Positions 50,772 to 62,905 of a stretch of 64,000 bases of DNA are shown here, one piece after another. The notes beneath the pieces are model-generated. The model was not told where the DNA came from. It saw nothing but the letters and a program-made list of their open reading frames with translations, and did no database searches. Source of the DNA: Dermanyssus gallinae. Lineage: Eukaryota; Arthropoda; Arachnida; Mesostigmata; Dermanyssidae. The stretch lies in contig QVRM01005377.1 in the NCBI GenBank assembly GCA_003439945.1, positions 109,501 to 173,500 of the forward strand. Direction: 5' to 3'. The position numbers were made by a program, and so were the translations under genes. How positions within the stretch are numbered: position 1 is the stretch's first letter; every line of letters begins with the position of its first letter.

Positions 50772-50973
50772 ACCTAGGCCCAGGCTAGCCCGAGGTCGAT
50801 TCTAGGTCGAGCCGGTGGCGTGGTGCATTCGCCTGTGCCTCGCGACCGGAGAAGACACATAGGTGCGCATTTATGCTCGAATCCCTCTCCCCGTTGCACA
50901 TTTGTATTTATGGGGGTTCGTGGACGTGGGAAAAGCGTGGACGTTAAATCTTGAGGGTCGGCCCAAAAAGTTT
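50772..50973 (+). mobile_element. SINE2 copy C with likely target-site duplication
   Basis: The recognisable head GTCGAGCCGGTGGCGTGGTG starts at 50,806 and the body ends near 50,970 with GAGGGTCGGCCC. The near-identical 13-mers AGATCCTAGGTAG (50,759) and AGATCCTAGATAG (50,974) flank the block. About 35 bases between the left repeat and the head are unexplained. Confidence 0.75.
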
Positions 50974-50989
50974 TAGATCCTAGATAGCC

Positions 50990-52640
50990 CTACCTAGTCA
51001 CAACGGGGCTGAGCTTCTCGCTAAACTTTTTTCCACCCTTTTCAGTGCATCCGCTTTGCAACACTTCAATGGCAAATAAACCACGCAACATTTCATGCCA
51101 TGATGACTTGATTAACTTCTCTGAGTGTGCAATATATGCACTTCTTTCCGGTCTCCGGAGACTGTTCTGAAGTCCGGTTGTTTCAAAGTAATTTGCGTTA
51201 TTTCTAGCCAAGCCACCGAAACTTATCTTTGAAAAAACTTTAAAGTACGGCGTTGCGCCCAACCCTTTTAGACTCAGGCTTATCACCCGATTTCACAAAA
51301 GAGGTTCGAAAACGAATGCTCCAAACTATCGGACTCTTTTGCAATGCTATAGACTGTGCTGCGCTGCGTCTCTTTGAGAACGTGTTATTTAACTACTTAA
51401 ATTATGTTTTTTACCGCCTAATTGACTCTACCCGCACGGCTTTTCCTCCCATAGATCTACATGCACGCATCTTTGACCCAGCATAGAGGCCTGTTCATAA
51501 ATGCTCGAGGAACGTTTCACTGAGTTTTTTTAAATCAAAATAACGCGTTCCACAGGATCACTCTATTGTACTCTATGAATGGAACGTCTAGGTATCTAAA
51601 TTCGTAGTGCAATGGGTCAGGGCATTTTGATCATACCCTGTAATCTGGTGTGCCTTCGGGAAGATGTTTATATAAGCTCTTCTGTATGGAATTTTTGTCT
51701 TGGACATTTGCCACCTAAGGTTAAATATCATGAATATGACGTAAACCTCTATTATCCTGTTTTCTCGAGTGACTTGCATAGTGTTATCCGATCGGCTATC
51801 GACGGCATTGCTCTCAGGTGTTCTGATAATGGCCCTTTCTACAAGTTTACGTATATTGTACTAAAGCACGGACCATTTGGCCAAAAAATTAACGACAATT
51901 TGTAAGCGCGTTGTTTGCTTGGCAGATTGCAAAATAACCGAATGTTAACCAAAAGTGTACACGCGATTTGGCAATCAGTTATATTCGGCAGGAGTATTTA
52001 TACTCCTGCGTCTGGTCCGTACGTACGGACTTCACTGGCAAATAACCCAGGCAACACTTTACATTGTGATGATTGGGCTATCTTCTCTAAGCATGCAATA
52101 TATTCACTGGGCTGTCACCCGTACGTGGCAAATCCTTTTTCACACGGCATAAGGCATAGGACATTCTGATGTCTCTCACCATAACCTGGACATAACTATT
52201 TCTGGGCATCTGAAGTGCCTACTTCAGGTGCAGCTTCGGGGTCATACATTCACCCCGACAGAGTCCGACCGTGGTGGGTTAAAACTGATTTATTTAGTAC
52301 CGACGACAAAGTTAACCGCTCGCAATACCGGCCAATACCGCCCATATTTGTGGTAACTAAGCTGGTAGTTGCAACCCACGTAGGCAACTCGAAATTTACG
52401 ACACCCGCATCTCACCTCAGCGACAACCTATCGGTGTCCACGAATGCTCCTCTTTAGACCGTATAACAAACTGTGGGGCAGTACGATATATATGTATGCC
52501 CGTCGTGACGAGACGTAGACAAAGCTGTATCGTATGTTTAAATCCAAACGCATACATCACATAAGTAATAACTGGATAACTGAGCATCCGAGCAGTTCGC
52601 AAACACAGTGAGATGGGAACATTTCGGTCCCGAATTGACT
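50990..52640. other. Unannotated stretch with two weakly similar blocks
   Basis: 51,065-51,150 and 52,035-52,115 look alike over about 80 bases (TGGCAAATAAACCACGCAAC against TGGCAAATAACCCAGGCAAC). Between them are open plus-strand frames (51,253-51,486; 51,612-51,905) with no recognised family. Confidence 0.4.
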
Positions 52641-52643
52641 TGC

Positions 52644-52859
52644 ACCAAGCAAGGTGGCTTAGTGGCAAGGCCATTTGCCTTGCACTCGGAAGGTCGTGGG
52701 CTCAAGACCTAAGTCGATCACTTTTAAATTAGTTTTTACGGTTGCCAATTTAGACAACGTGGACAAAGGAGTAGATTATAGCTGACCATGATCGGACCAA
52801 AAAACGGGGTGGACAGATGCCTCAATAAAATGAAATAACGCATTACCACCCAACCCGCC
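52644..52859 (+). mobile_element. SINE1 copy F
   Basis: Head CAAGCAAGGTGGCTTAGTGG with a degraded B box (GGCTCAAGACC). Body and 3' end are full length: GACCATGATCGGACC, CTCAATAAAA and a decayed hairpin GCATTACCACCCAACC. Confidence 0.8.
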
Positions 52860-55003
52860 TTATATTTTTATTTTAGTCAAAACGTCGTATATGTAAGTAC
52901 CACAAAAACGACCGATCTCTTGTATCTCACATGGTAGTACAATATTGATTAGCGGCTAACTTCGGAACTGTGTGAACAGTGTAAGCACGTTAACCAGCGT
53001 TGCCATGGCTTGCACAGATCGGGTAGGCAGTCAGACGACATGGTGCGCTGATAATCAGCTGGTTCCCTACGACTACTAAAGAGGGCCAATTTTTTCCCCA
53101 ACCAAACGAGCATACAGCATTGGGAAGCCGCTGAGTACATAAAGTCATCGACTTTTTACAGTTTATAGATATGAAAATAAACGCCATCTTAGAGTCTTTT
53201 TATCTCTGTGCGCGTGAGCTGAGATTAGGCATTAAGACTCATGTGTTGGCCCAATAATAGTACAAAATTAAAGCAATATTATCGTGGCAAAAATACACAG
53301 CGACAAAAGGCTCTTTGAACCGAAAGCGAAGATTGTGTACTCTGTGAGTGAATACAAGCAAACACATACGTGTGGACTTTCTGTCAGATTCAGACTCGGC
53401 TGTAACATATACGGACGTCCTCCACGTAATCGGCCCCCTAACCCCGCTCAGGGAGGAGACTATATCCTCCTTTGCCACCTTGAAGCTACACGTTCCCTTA
53501 AGCGGATGTGAAAAGTGATAATCCTAGCAAAAGCCGGCGTTTTGTCAAGTACACATCTAAAGTGTTCCCGGTGTCAAGTTATAAAATAACACGGCGGACT
53601 TCTTAAATAAATACATGGAAAAGAAGGGAAAAACATTAGAATAAGATGTTATTTAGAAGACTTTTTTAAAAGAAGAAGAAGAAGAAATGTTTTTTTTCGA
53701 TCAATTAAAGAGTACTCAATCATCCCGTACAGTGTGTACCACACCAGCTTGCTTTCTGATGAGAAGTATGTTTTGTTGCCTTTCTAGTATACTATAGGTT
53801 TGAATGAATAAAATCAAGTCTGCACAAAAATAGCACAGGGAATAGCCTAATGCGTATAAAATCTTGCTAAGAGCAAGACTAGCAAAGGTAACAACGGCAT
53901 GGTTCTGACAGCAACAGCATAGCAGCAGCCTTTGCACACAGCAGGTATCATGATCAAGAGAGTTCTAATGAATACTTCGTGCTGGTGTAAACTTGAAAAG
54001 AAAATGTTTTCGAAACGAACATCAGTTTACTGTCATGCATACGAGTGAGTTCAAGCGTTGCCTTTTGCCGCGCTCATGTACGGATTCTGTTGACTCAGGG
54101 ACGCGCACGCTGTAATGACATTTCCTTCTGGTCTGTCTCCTCTCTGCCGGAAACATTAATTACATTGCTCTATGAACTCCTAACAAATTAGAGAGATGCA
54201 AACGGCCCGCAATGACGAAAAGGCACGCTTGAGCTACACCTGCCAGCTTTTTTGCGGAGCGGAATAAATATGGGCGATGAACACCATTACAACAACAGTA
54301 GCCGTAAAAGCGACCACAACAAGTGTATCACATGATATAACAATGAGCCGACCAGGAAAAGAGACGCAAATCTCGAAAATCGTCTTCGAATTTCGTACCG
54401 GTAGCTCTGGAAACATGATGGGTCTGGTTTGTTCTGACTGGGTGCACGTAAGTCAAATCGTACGCATTGATTGTTGTATACACGTATACAAGCTACAATA
54501 TATCTTATCTAGAAAGTCTTGTGTACACGTATACAAGCTACAATAGGTATGGAGGAACGGAGACTTCACAAACGCAGGCCGCAGTTTCGATTAACACTCG
54601 TCTGCTAGGTATGTTACCAAGAAGACTTTTATTAGATTAGAATAGTTCCAGTACGAGATCATTGCGCGCTATATATATAGCGTTCTCTAAAACCACTATT
54701 TGTTTGTTCGTAGAACGCCGAATTAGATACAAATCTGTATACCGAATCAGATTAATTTCTCTATAGCTTATTTAACCACCCGGTAAATGGGAACGCAGAA
54801 CATATGTTTACATTTGTTTGATACGCTATACAGCATGAAACAAATTACACAATACATGTTATACTTGCATACATGTTAGGTCACTCTGAAATGATAACTT
54901 GTGAACTTTCTCTTGCACCATTGGATTAACAGTATAGAAAGAAGGCTGGCCCTGGTTCACGCCGATTTAATATTACTACTACTACTAGTAAAGTGTTCCG
55001 GGC
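52860..55003. other. Unannotated stretch
   Basis: Only an AAG-rich run near 53,670 and the 22-bp direct repeat pair at 54.5 kb stand out. Confidence 0.5.
54477..54546 (+). repeat. 22-bp direct repeat pair
   Basis: TACACGTATACAAGCTACAA followed by TA occurs at 54,477-54,498 and again at 54,525-54,546, separated by 26 bases. The unit contains the small palindrome ACGTATACA/TGTATACGT. Confidence 0.85.
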
Positions 55004-55168
55004 TGACCCCAGCCAAGATTTAACGTCCACGGAACTGTTTTCACATTGCTTCATAGACGGACCCCCTAAATTACAAATGTGGCAACGGTGGGGTTCGAAC
55101 CCGTGCACCTATGTGTCTCATCCGGTTGCCGAGGCGCAGAGTTAAGCCACCACGCCACCGGGCTCGAC
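55004..55168 (-). mobile_element. SINE2 copy D in an ACT-rich site
   Basis: Reverse orientation, with B box GGTTCGAACCC (complement of 55,091-55,101) and the family ends CTCGAC and GGGCTGACCCC. Both flanks are (ACT)n-rich: TTAATATTACTACTACTACT on the left and ATTAACTACTACTACTATTA on the right, probably a duplicated target. Confidence 0.8.
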
Positions 55169-55169
55169 A

Positions 55170-56120
55170 TTAACTACTACTACTATTAATATATTAACTG
55201 CTAGAGTGCAAACTACCTGTTGTTATAAGAATAAAAATCTACGAAGTAAATGCATCTCATTGGCTAGGTTGATTTAAAACAAAATGTAAACGCGCAAACT
55301 TAGATCGGCTCGAGTGGCATACACATTATTAATCCACTGGCACAAGGGTTGGGGGTTTTTTGATGTGATGAGCTTGATGTGAAGGCCTGCCACCGCCGTT
55401 TCTGCTTTAAGACTTAGCAGTTTTCATTGGAATCATCTGGATCTGTTTTGGCCAAAGGACGGTAGATACCGATACCGTGAAACCAGTATTTTTTTTCGAA
55501 TCTGCCCGTCCCGAGGGTTGTACGATCCCTCCTCGGTGCAGACAAAATAAGCGTAGCGAGAATCGAAAAATACCGGGGCAATTCATCTCTGTGATTGCTT
55601 CTAGTATGACTGCTATTGCTATTATTGGTGCTGCGTCGTCGGATGCACTTTTCCTCGCACCTAGTAGTTGACGGCGACGTACGTCCACAGCGGAAACGAT
55701 TTGCCGGGGATTGGTTGGTTTTCTAGGTGTTCAAAGTTACCTGCCCCCGTGCTTCCGGCTGCCAGTGATGCATGCCGAGTCCCAGTCCTGTCTCGAGGGC
55801 ATTGTTGCAGGCATACGACGAAAAGCAAAATACGACTCACTGAAGTAGTTTTGTGTTCGTCTCGATAGAAAGGTGTGTACTATCGGTGCGGCACAACACG
55901 CCACGGCAAATGTAGAAGTAGAGGGGGCTGTTTCGATGCTTTCTCTAGAAGCGCAGGCTTAAGTTCTGACAAAAGTAGTATAGACAGGGAGGATTGTTGC
56001 TGGTGCTGGTGTGGTTGTTATGATTATTACCGGTCTATTTAAGGTTCCCGTAGCGGCGGTTCTATTTGATGATAGCTAAACAGGCGTAAACGGCGGCGGT
56101 AGTACTAAATACATAAACAA

Positions 56121-56213
<93 letters not shown>

Positions 56214-56999
56214 AAGAAGAAGAAACCAAGATGCAAGAACAACATTGAAACATTCGAAATTGCATTAGTTGTCTGGAACACGAATGAGCTGGTAGCAGCT
56301 CCATTGTTGTAGCTGGTGATGATTGCCCGTTTCAGGCATTTTCCGTGCCAATATATTGAGGCCGGGTAGGTTATGGTTTGTTTTGGTTAACAATGAGCAT
56401 GAGACACCCGTTGGGACTAATCAAGCTACAGCTGCTCTTTCCCTCCTCTCGCATTATTATCCACCCTCTCTCCTCTCCGTATATATCTACCTTAGGGAAA
56501 ATTCAAACGACCATTCGTGTCTGCGTTGCGTGCCAAAATGCGGTTTCCGCAGTAGTGATGCTGCCGCTGTGTACGGTAGCGTGTAGGCATAGTCATGTTG
56601 TATAGGCTGTTTCCTATTCAACTCAAACCCAGTACCGTTCGAATTTTCCATTCGCCCGAACATAAGCGGATCAATCCGCATAGCGCAGTTTTGCTTCAAC
56701 TCAACTTTTCAATTTCTATGTGAGTTTTTAAATGTACTTTTCTGGAAGTGTAATTCTGTGGCCATGGATCCACGCTTGAATGCACACCTTAAAATTGAAT
56801 AGTCGTCGTCTCAATGTTTTTTAAAACTTATTTCTGAAAAATAAAAATATCGCACAGGGTCAAGTAAGTGAATAAGCTGCGTGCTTTTTCAGTTTGACTC
56901 CAAAAACCTCCGTAAGTTCAACCCCATGGGCTGAGACGTTGTCGTAGTAAAGGAACCATCATCTACACGAAGATTTAGAGTTCTTCTTGATAAGGAAGA
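55170..56999. other. Unannotated stretch
   Basis: Only the (AAT)n(ATT)n tract at 56.1 kb stands out. No gene was recognised. Confidence 0.5.
56121..56212. repeat. Palindromic (AAT)n(ATT)n tract
   Basis: (AAT)n runs directly into (ATT)n, giving a near-perfect inverted repeat of about 90 bases. It has no coding content. Confidence 0.95.
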
Positions 57000-57920
57000 G
57001 CAATCATTGTCACAATTTCACTCCTGGAGAAGAATATGGAGACCAGAACTAGCCCAGCTTAACAATGTACCCAGGACAAATGCCGCGGTTCTTCGTCGAA
57101 TGCCGAGTGACATTACCGACTGACGCAAAAATTCCGATGCTCTCGAGTCGAAAGGTTAACGCTTCTGCCACGCGCTGAATCAGCTTGAGTATAAGGGGCC
57201 CTGGTCCTTCCATTGTCTTGAAGGCCAACAGGCAAAATTAGTTCGGATAACCAACGTCAGGATATGTTCTATATTTGTCAGCCTCTGCTAACCTGGAAAC
57301 GTGACCTGCTGGGTCCGCATCTGCACGGACAATCGAAGGGGCTAATGAGTCAGTTACAGTTTCGTCCCAAACAAACATGCGGCCACGCTCAAAGGGGGTC
57401 AAAGTGCGACCGTCAGGTCTTTCCATCGTCCCTAGATATTCTTGGAGACTCCAGTACGCACGGAAAGCCAGCAGATCTCCGTGCTCGACTAAAAGTATCA
57501 TTCAAAGCCGAGTGGCGTGCTTATTGGCCTGCACTTTAAGCGGACGACAAGCCATATTGGGCCAATGCGTCCACAAGGTAACCGCAACGACATCGGTTGG
57601 GAGCCACTAGGTCAACACCAAGCCGCGGTCCTGTACTAATACGCGTTGTTTCGTCATCCAAAAGAGCCCATATTCGTGGACAGGGTAGGGCATGTAACCA
57701 AGCTCCAGCCCTTGACTACTAACGGCTCGAAGTCTGGCCTTAATAGCTTCGGTGGGGGCCCTATTAATCAGGCTTTCTAATCGCCAATTTTGCAAGGAGG
57801 CTGTCCAACTGCTCTGCTTGGTCGTATCATCGGGAGGCGTGTCAAAAGAGTGTCGGGACGGGTGTTGGGGTGAACAAGAAACAGAAGGAGCAGAAAATTG
57901 GTTAAAATGAATGTACAAGA
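57000..57920 (-). pseudogene. RLE-LINE C-terminal region, longest copy
   Basis: Minus strand, about 0.9 kb. Starting near 57,850 it reads SSWTASLQNWRLESLINRAP, KARLRAVSSQGLELGYMPYP, then a zinc-motif remnant CRCGYLVDALAQYGLSS. Next come FPCVLESP, ERPDGRTLTPFERGRMFVWD with ETVTDSLAPS directly after, VSRLAEADKYRTY and, in other frames, DSARGRSVNLSTRESRS. In the 62-kb sibling the zinc motif keeps its His and last Cys (CRCG...HHVLSC); here they are replaced. The R-P-D, W-D and K-Y residues expected of an RLE-type nuclease are all readable. Several stops and frameshifts make it a pseudogene. The R1-like LINE on the opposite strand begins just beyond its 5' edge. Confidence 0.8.
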
Positions 57921-58159
57921 ATATATGATAAGGGAGGACTGATAATTGATAACGTGACGCCTATCCACGCCATTTAAACGAGAAATAGAACAGACCTCGT
58001 TTATCAACCTGATTTTGTATCAGGCAAAATAGTGCACCGGACTAGGAAATGGCAGGAACTCTAAGACGTTGGCTTCTGGTCGATCGCAGATCTATAATGC
58101 TCGAAATAAAAAGGAGGAACGGGTAGAACAACATTTGACAGGTAGACGACGGCCATAAG

Positions 58160-60070
58160 ATGGCTGTCGCTAAATTTAGAAAATCAACCTCACGAGATCT
58201 GCAGTGGATGTAGAAGATTTGGTCATATTGGCGACTACAGGTTGACGGGGATACTGGCGCAGGCCTTTACCATAGCAGGCAGTTAAAGTGCCAAAGGGGA
58301 AACGATTTGAAATACTGGTGAACGGATCAGAAATTGCGAAGGCAAGGCTGCGCAACTTAGACAGCTGATGCGCGTGAATACAATATATTATTAGGGGAGG
58401 GGGTTTATGCTAGAAAGTATAATTAGACCCCTAGGGAAATGGCCAAGAAGCTAAAACTGATACGGACTCACCTGAGACCGACGGAAAAGCAGCTAAGTCT
58501 AATTTTGGAGGTACTTTTCCTGGAATTTCTAGTCATACTGGTGGAGGAGCACGACCTATCTATGCGACAACCGATACTGGTTACGGTGAAAGAAGCGAAA
58601 AGGACAACGCACACGAAAAATTGCTTAGAGCCAAATTTGGACAGTGTCCTCCCGGGACTATTAATGTCCCCTTAAAGAAAAAGCGAATAGATTGTTGCTG
58701 GATGGACGCTTCCTAACCGCCTAAAAGCGGACCAAAGCAATGCTATTATCGAAGCCAGGGAAACCGGCGGGAAAGCCTTCGTCATACGACTCACTGTACC
58801 TATTAGGCTATGCCAGTAAGATGATAAGAGCCCACTAGTTGGCAAGCGAACTGGAAAAGAAAAAATGATTGGCAGACCACAAATACGATTTTCATACGGG
58901 GCAGTACATGTTGCCGGCGATTGAAAGAATATTTAAAGTCGCAGGCAAAAAAAAAGAAAAGTACGGTAGAAGCCGAAGAGGCTTCTCATTAGTGTTGCTC
59001 AATGTCAAGAATGCGGTCCACTTTGAGATGGGAAGTCATACAACAGGCAGTGGCAATTAAGGGTGTCTCGGTATGCCTTTGGCAGGTAGTGGCTGTTTAT
59101 CTAAGCAAACAGACACTAGAGAGTAATAAAGGTAGACGACGTAAGAATGCCACGGATCCCCGTCTTAGGGCCAGTCCTCTGAAACGTTGGATGTAAAGGC
59201 GTTTTAGAGCTGGAGAGTCTCCCTGAGGAGTACCGACCATAGCTTAATAACCGTACGCTACAAGGATGAGCTTAACGTGAAGGCCAGAAAACCTCTAGGA
59301 AGGTCAACTACTAGATACAAAACCATCATCTAAAACTGGCGGAAAAAGTCTGAGGCAATTCGTCTTTGCGGTAGGAAAATGACGCGGCAAGTGGTAGTAC
59401 GACTAAGAGGGAAGGAAGTGGCAATAGCGGCACGTAAAGTCTCTGGCAGTAATTACAGCGTTCATCCTAGCTAAACTGCTACCGTAGGTCTTTATAGAAG
59501 ACAAGATGACATGTTTGCCTGACGCAACTGAAAAATTGAAGATGTCCGGGCAAAACTGACGTGGACAAACCAAACGCCCTCCAGCGGAAAATGACAGGAG
59601 GACCCGGAAACATCAAGATGGCCGAGGAGACGTGATATACGAGTATGGTACGAAACGCGCCATGGGGAGATGAACATTTAATCCATGTGTTCGGTAGCCA
59701 CGACTGCTTTCGGCGGCAGTACCCACACCGCAATAGGAAGGCAGTTTTGCCTGTTGTATGTGTGACAGTGCCAAAGATGACCCGGCAGAACACACGATGT
59801 TCAAATGTCAATGCTTTAGGAAAGCAAGACAGGAGGTACATAGAAATATATAAGGAGAGCAGCCTTTCCCCGGAAAACATGGTGGGAATAATGCCGGAAT
59901 CTAAGGCACAGACGGACAAATTATGTCAAAGAAGGAACTCGCTAAACGATGGAGGAGGGTCTAACCGAATCGCATCCTATGACCAAGGGAGTAGATGCCA
60001 ACTAGCATGCACCGAAGGTATAACCAGGTGGTATGCATGGGCCATAAAAGCCAAGAGGAGTTTTTATTAG
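58160..60070 (+). pseudogene. R1-like non-LTR retrotransposon, multiply frameshifted
   Basis: Plus strand, about 1.9 kb, many breaks. Visible in order: a gag-like zinc-knuckle remnant EICSGCRRFGHIGDYR (58,200-58,245); RT start LLSKPGKPAGKPSSYDSLYL (58,745-58,805); LADHKYDFHTGQYMLPAIER; RT motif A region FSLVLLNVKNAVHFEM (58,984-59,031); then, in another frame, TLRWEVIQQAVAIKGV and VVAVYLSKQTLE. A gap follows where the catalytic Y-A-D-D should be; it was not found. The C-terminal zinc region reads RDIRVWYETRHGEMN, SHDCFRRQYPHRN, DDPAEHTMFKCQCFRKARQE and SLSPENMVGIM. The E-H-T-x-F-x-C pattern after RT is typical of R1-group LINEs. It is non-functional. Insertion into 28S rDNA, the R1 target, is not seen. 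Confidence 0.75.
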
Positions 60071-60864
60071 ATATTACACACGGCCCTCTACAGTCGTTGT
60101 CGAGTTCCACACTATCCGCCAATAAGGCAGGTTAAGTATGCGCAAAGGGTTTTCTCATTTCTAATAAGAACAGAGGACATACTAAGAAAACATGTTTTGC
60201 TACCTTGTTTAGTTTACAAGTGTAACATTCATACGTCAGCATATCTGACGACAGTAACGCCTTTTAATTATGTGAATAACTAATTTAAACTTTCTAAATA
60301 CATTATTTTCATTTTATTGTCACAGTTTATTGTAAATTAAAATGTCTATACGTATATGTGAAGTAATTTCCAGAACAAAGTACTGCAGCGATCCCCGAAA
60401 AGGGTCGAAGAGGGCGACTAGGTTTGAGTGGGCTTGCGAGACTCAACTACCGTGGTTTTAACAACGTCGCCCGGTGTGCATCAAGCATTTAGCCGTTGAT
60501 CTCTATATAAAAAAAACGTAAACTTCTAGTGCTAGAGCTGTTGGCTATATTCTTCATTCCGTTCCCTAGAAATATATATACATTTAGAGAAAAAAAATGT
60601 ATGACTAATTGATGCTTTGCTGATTAGTAATGACTAACTTGCAAAAGAGGTGTCCTAGGAGACTTTAATGGTGTGGTAAATAACCGTTGCGTTGATTGCC
60701 AGATGATGCAAACGTTAATAATCAGTGTCAGAGCTCCGATCTGTGATTACTGTCTGGTGAAGACGGTCACTTACCTAAAAACAGACAAATCAAACAACAG
60801 ATGTTACATATCCGTAGCCAAATCATCAACGTTTAATTTGACATGGAAAACACATTTATGCAAG

Positions 60865-60866
<2 letters not shown>

Positions 60867-60905
<39 letters not shown>
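60867..60905 (+). repeat. (TA)n microsatellite at the palindrome edge
   Basis: Pure TA array ending at the left arm of the 60.9-kb palindrome. Confidence 0.95.
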
Positions 60906-60909
<4 letters not shown>

Positions 60910-61320
60910 AACAAAGCAATATCAACTTGTGCAATTAGGCTCAGAATTGATAGTGTATGATGAAGCTGTCAGTGCTAAGGTTAAACGTCAAAATAGTTGT
61001 AACAGATTGAACAAAACAAAAACACTTTCACGTTTCAGTTCATTTTCAGTCAATATACCCGGGAAGCCAAAATATCAGATACAAATTATATACATTATTT
61101 GCTGTTATTTTTGTCTGATATTTTGGTTTTCCAGTTATATTGACAAACAATAAGTTGAAACGTGAAAGCGTTCTTTGTTTTGCTATTTGTTACAAATGTT
61201 TGGATGTTTAACCTTAACGCATGTGCCCCTGAGAGATTGTCAGGCTGGAATTTTCGAAGTGTTATCATACACTATTGGTCCTGAGCCTAATTGTACAAGC
61301 TGATGATGCACTGTTTGCCT
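60906..61320. mobile_element. ~415-bp imperfect palindrome, fold-back or MITE-like
   Basis: The left arm (60,906 to about 61,090) is repeated inverted in the right arm (about 61,107-61,320), with a short centre near 61,098. Matching landmarks: TTGTGCAATTAGGCTCAG on the left and the complement of CTGAGCCTAATTGTACAAG on the right; TAGTGTATGAT and ATCATACACTA; TAAGGTTAAAC and GTTTAACCTTA; CTTTCACGTTTCA and TGAAACGTGAAAG; CCAAAATATCAGA and TCTGATATTTTGG. The arms differ by scattered substitutions and an indel of about 20-30 bases. No protein is encoded. A (TA)n array abuts the left end. Confidence 0.8.
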
Positions 61321-61499
61321 ATGTAATACATATATTACAAACATCTTTAATCAAATTAACTAGTGCCAAAAACTTTACCTTTTTCAACCATTGGTAACGC
61401 TTTAATTTACATATTTGTTCAGTAACAATAATAATAATAATTAAAACAAATTAGACTCTTAATGACATTAGTTTTTAGACTATATTAGACTCTTAGTGA

Positions 61500-62400
61500 C
61501 ATACATTTATATAGCTTTGTTATGTTAGCATCTTGGAGTGAACAATTGTCTCCGCGTGAGCGTGTGAACACGGGTTCTCTAACCCAGATGCTGTGTTTCC
61601 TCGTTGAATGTCGAGCGACAGCCTCTGACGCAAAAATTCCGATGCTCTTGAGTCTCGCGTCGAAAGGTTAAGGCTTCTAACCACGCGCTGAATCAGTTTG
61701 AGTGCAAGACGGTCTGGCCCTCTCATTGTCTCGAAAGCCAACGGACAAAATTGGCGCGGATACCCAAAGTCAGTATTTTCTGCATTTGTTAGTGTCTGCT
61801 AACCTGAAAGCATGACCTGCTTCATCCGCATCTGAAGTGAGCATGGAAGGGACCAATGGGTCGGTTACAGTATTGATTACAATTATGCCGCCACGCTCAA
61901 AGGGAGTCAGAGTGAGACCGTCAGACTCTTTTTGTCGTCCCTGGATGGACCCGGAGGTTTCAGTATAGACGGAAGGTCAGCAGATCTCAGTGGTCGACTA
62001 AAATTGTCATTCAAAGCCGAGTGTCGTGCCCTTCGGCCTGGACTTAGGGCGCATGACAAAACATGATGGGCCAACGCGTCCACAAGGTAACCACAACGAC
62101 AGGTCGGTGGGGAACGACTAGGTCAACACCAAGCCGTAGTTCCGCTCTAATGCGGGTCGTCTCATCATTCAAAAGAGTGCCTATTCGTGGGCAGGGTAGG
62201 GCATATAGCCAAGCCCCAGCCCCTTGACTACTAAGGCTCGAAACCTGGCCTTGTCACCCACGGTAGGGGATCTATATCAATCAGGCTTGCTAATCGCTTT
62301 TCTTGCAAGGAGGCTGTCCAACTGCTCTAGTTAGCCTTATCCTCGGGAGGGCAGTCGAAATGAGGGTAATAGTGAGGTATGAAGTAATGATGCGGTAATA
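61500..62400 (-). pseudogene. RLE-LINE C-terminal region with intact zinc motif
   Basis: Sister of the 57-kb copy, same extent. It reads SSWTASLQEKRLASLI near 62,320, then PTCRCGYLVDALAHHVLSC at about 62,050-62,108, a C-x-C-x(n)-H-x(3)-C zinc motif, then RRARHSALND. At the 3' end it reads LALKLIQRVVRSLNLSTRD, SRASEFLRQRLSLDIQRGN and AASGLE. The R-P-D-G block is damaged (KKSLTVSL). Frames shift at least twice. The 3' UTR contains the family block TATGTTAGCATCTTGGAGTG (from about 61,520), and a run of about 25 bases present in other copies is deleted near 61,585. Confidence 0.8.
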
Positions 62401-62454
62401 ATTGTCTCCTTATGAATGTATACATGCATATTAAATAGATGGAAACGTCACGCA

Positions 62455-62800
62455 TCCTTCAGGTTCGGCCGCCGTCCAGTCTACCAAAGTTCACGCACAG
62501 ACGCGGTACTGGTGTCTCCTGGGGAACGGTTGAATGCCTTGCCGACCCGTTGAATAGTTTTTAGGTCTTCGGGCCGGGTCTTCCTAGTGCCTCAAGTGCC
62601 AGTGGGCAGAAGTCGTGCGGATAGGTAAAACTGGCATACTTCGTGCAGTTATTGGCCACCGCCAACTAGAGGCGTGGTTCTCCTTCCTTACTGATCAGTG
62701 AGGATGTTAATAAGTCAGTCCAGTTGCATCCCATAACTAGCGTGAGAGCCCTACTCGAATGACAAAGGGTCAGTTCGGCTCTTTCGATAATTTTGTAAAT
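62455..62800 (-). pseudogene. Divergent RLE-LINE 3' fragment
   Basis: Minus strand, directly upstream of the 61.5-kb copy and in the same orientation. It reads TLCHSSRALTLVMGCNWTDL, LAVANNCTKYASFTYPHDFC, PLALEALGRPGP and a decayed region matching the IQRVGRSLNLST block. It is clearly the same domain but more diverged than the other RLAEA copies, and it has in-frame stops. Two family members lie head-to-tail here, either from independent insertions or from an old tandem arrangement. Confidence 0.65.
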
Positions 62801-62905
62801 TCCACGAGGCTCAGAAGAATGCAAAAAAATCTAGCAGGTAAAAAAATTATATATATAAATATATACAAAAATAATCTAAAAGTTCTGATATTAAAGAATA
62901 TTTAG

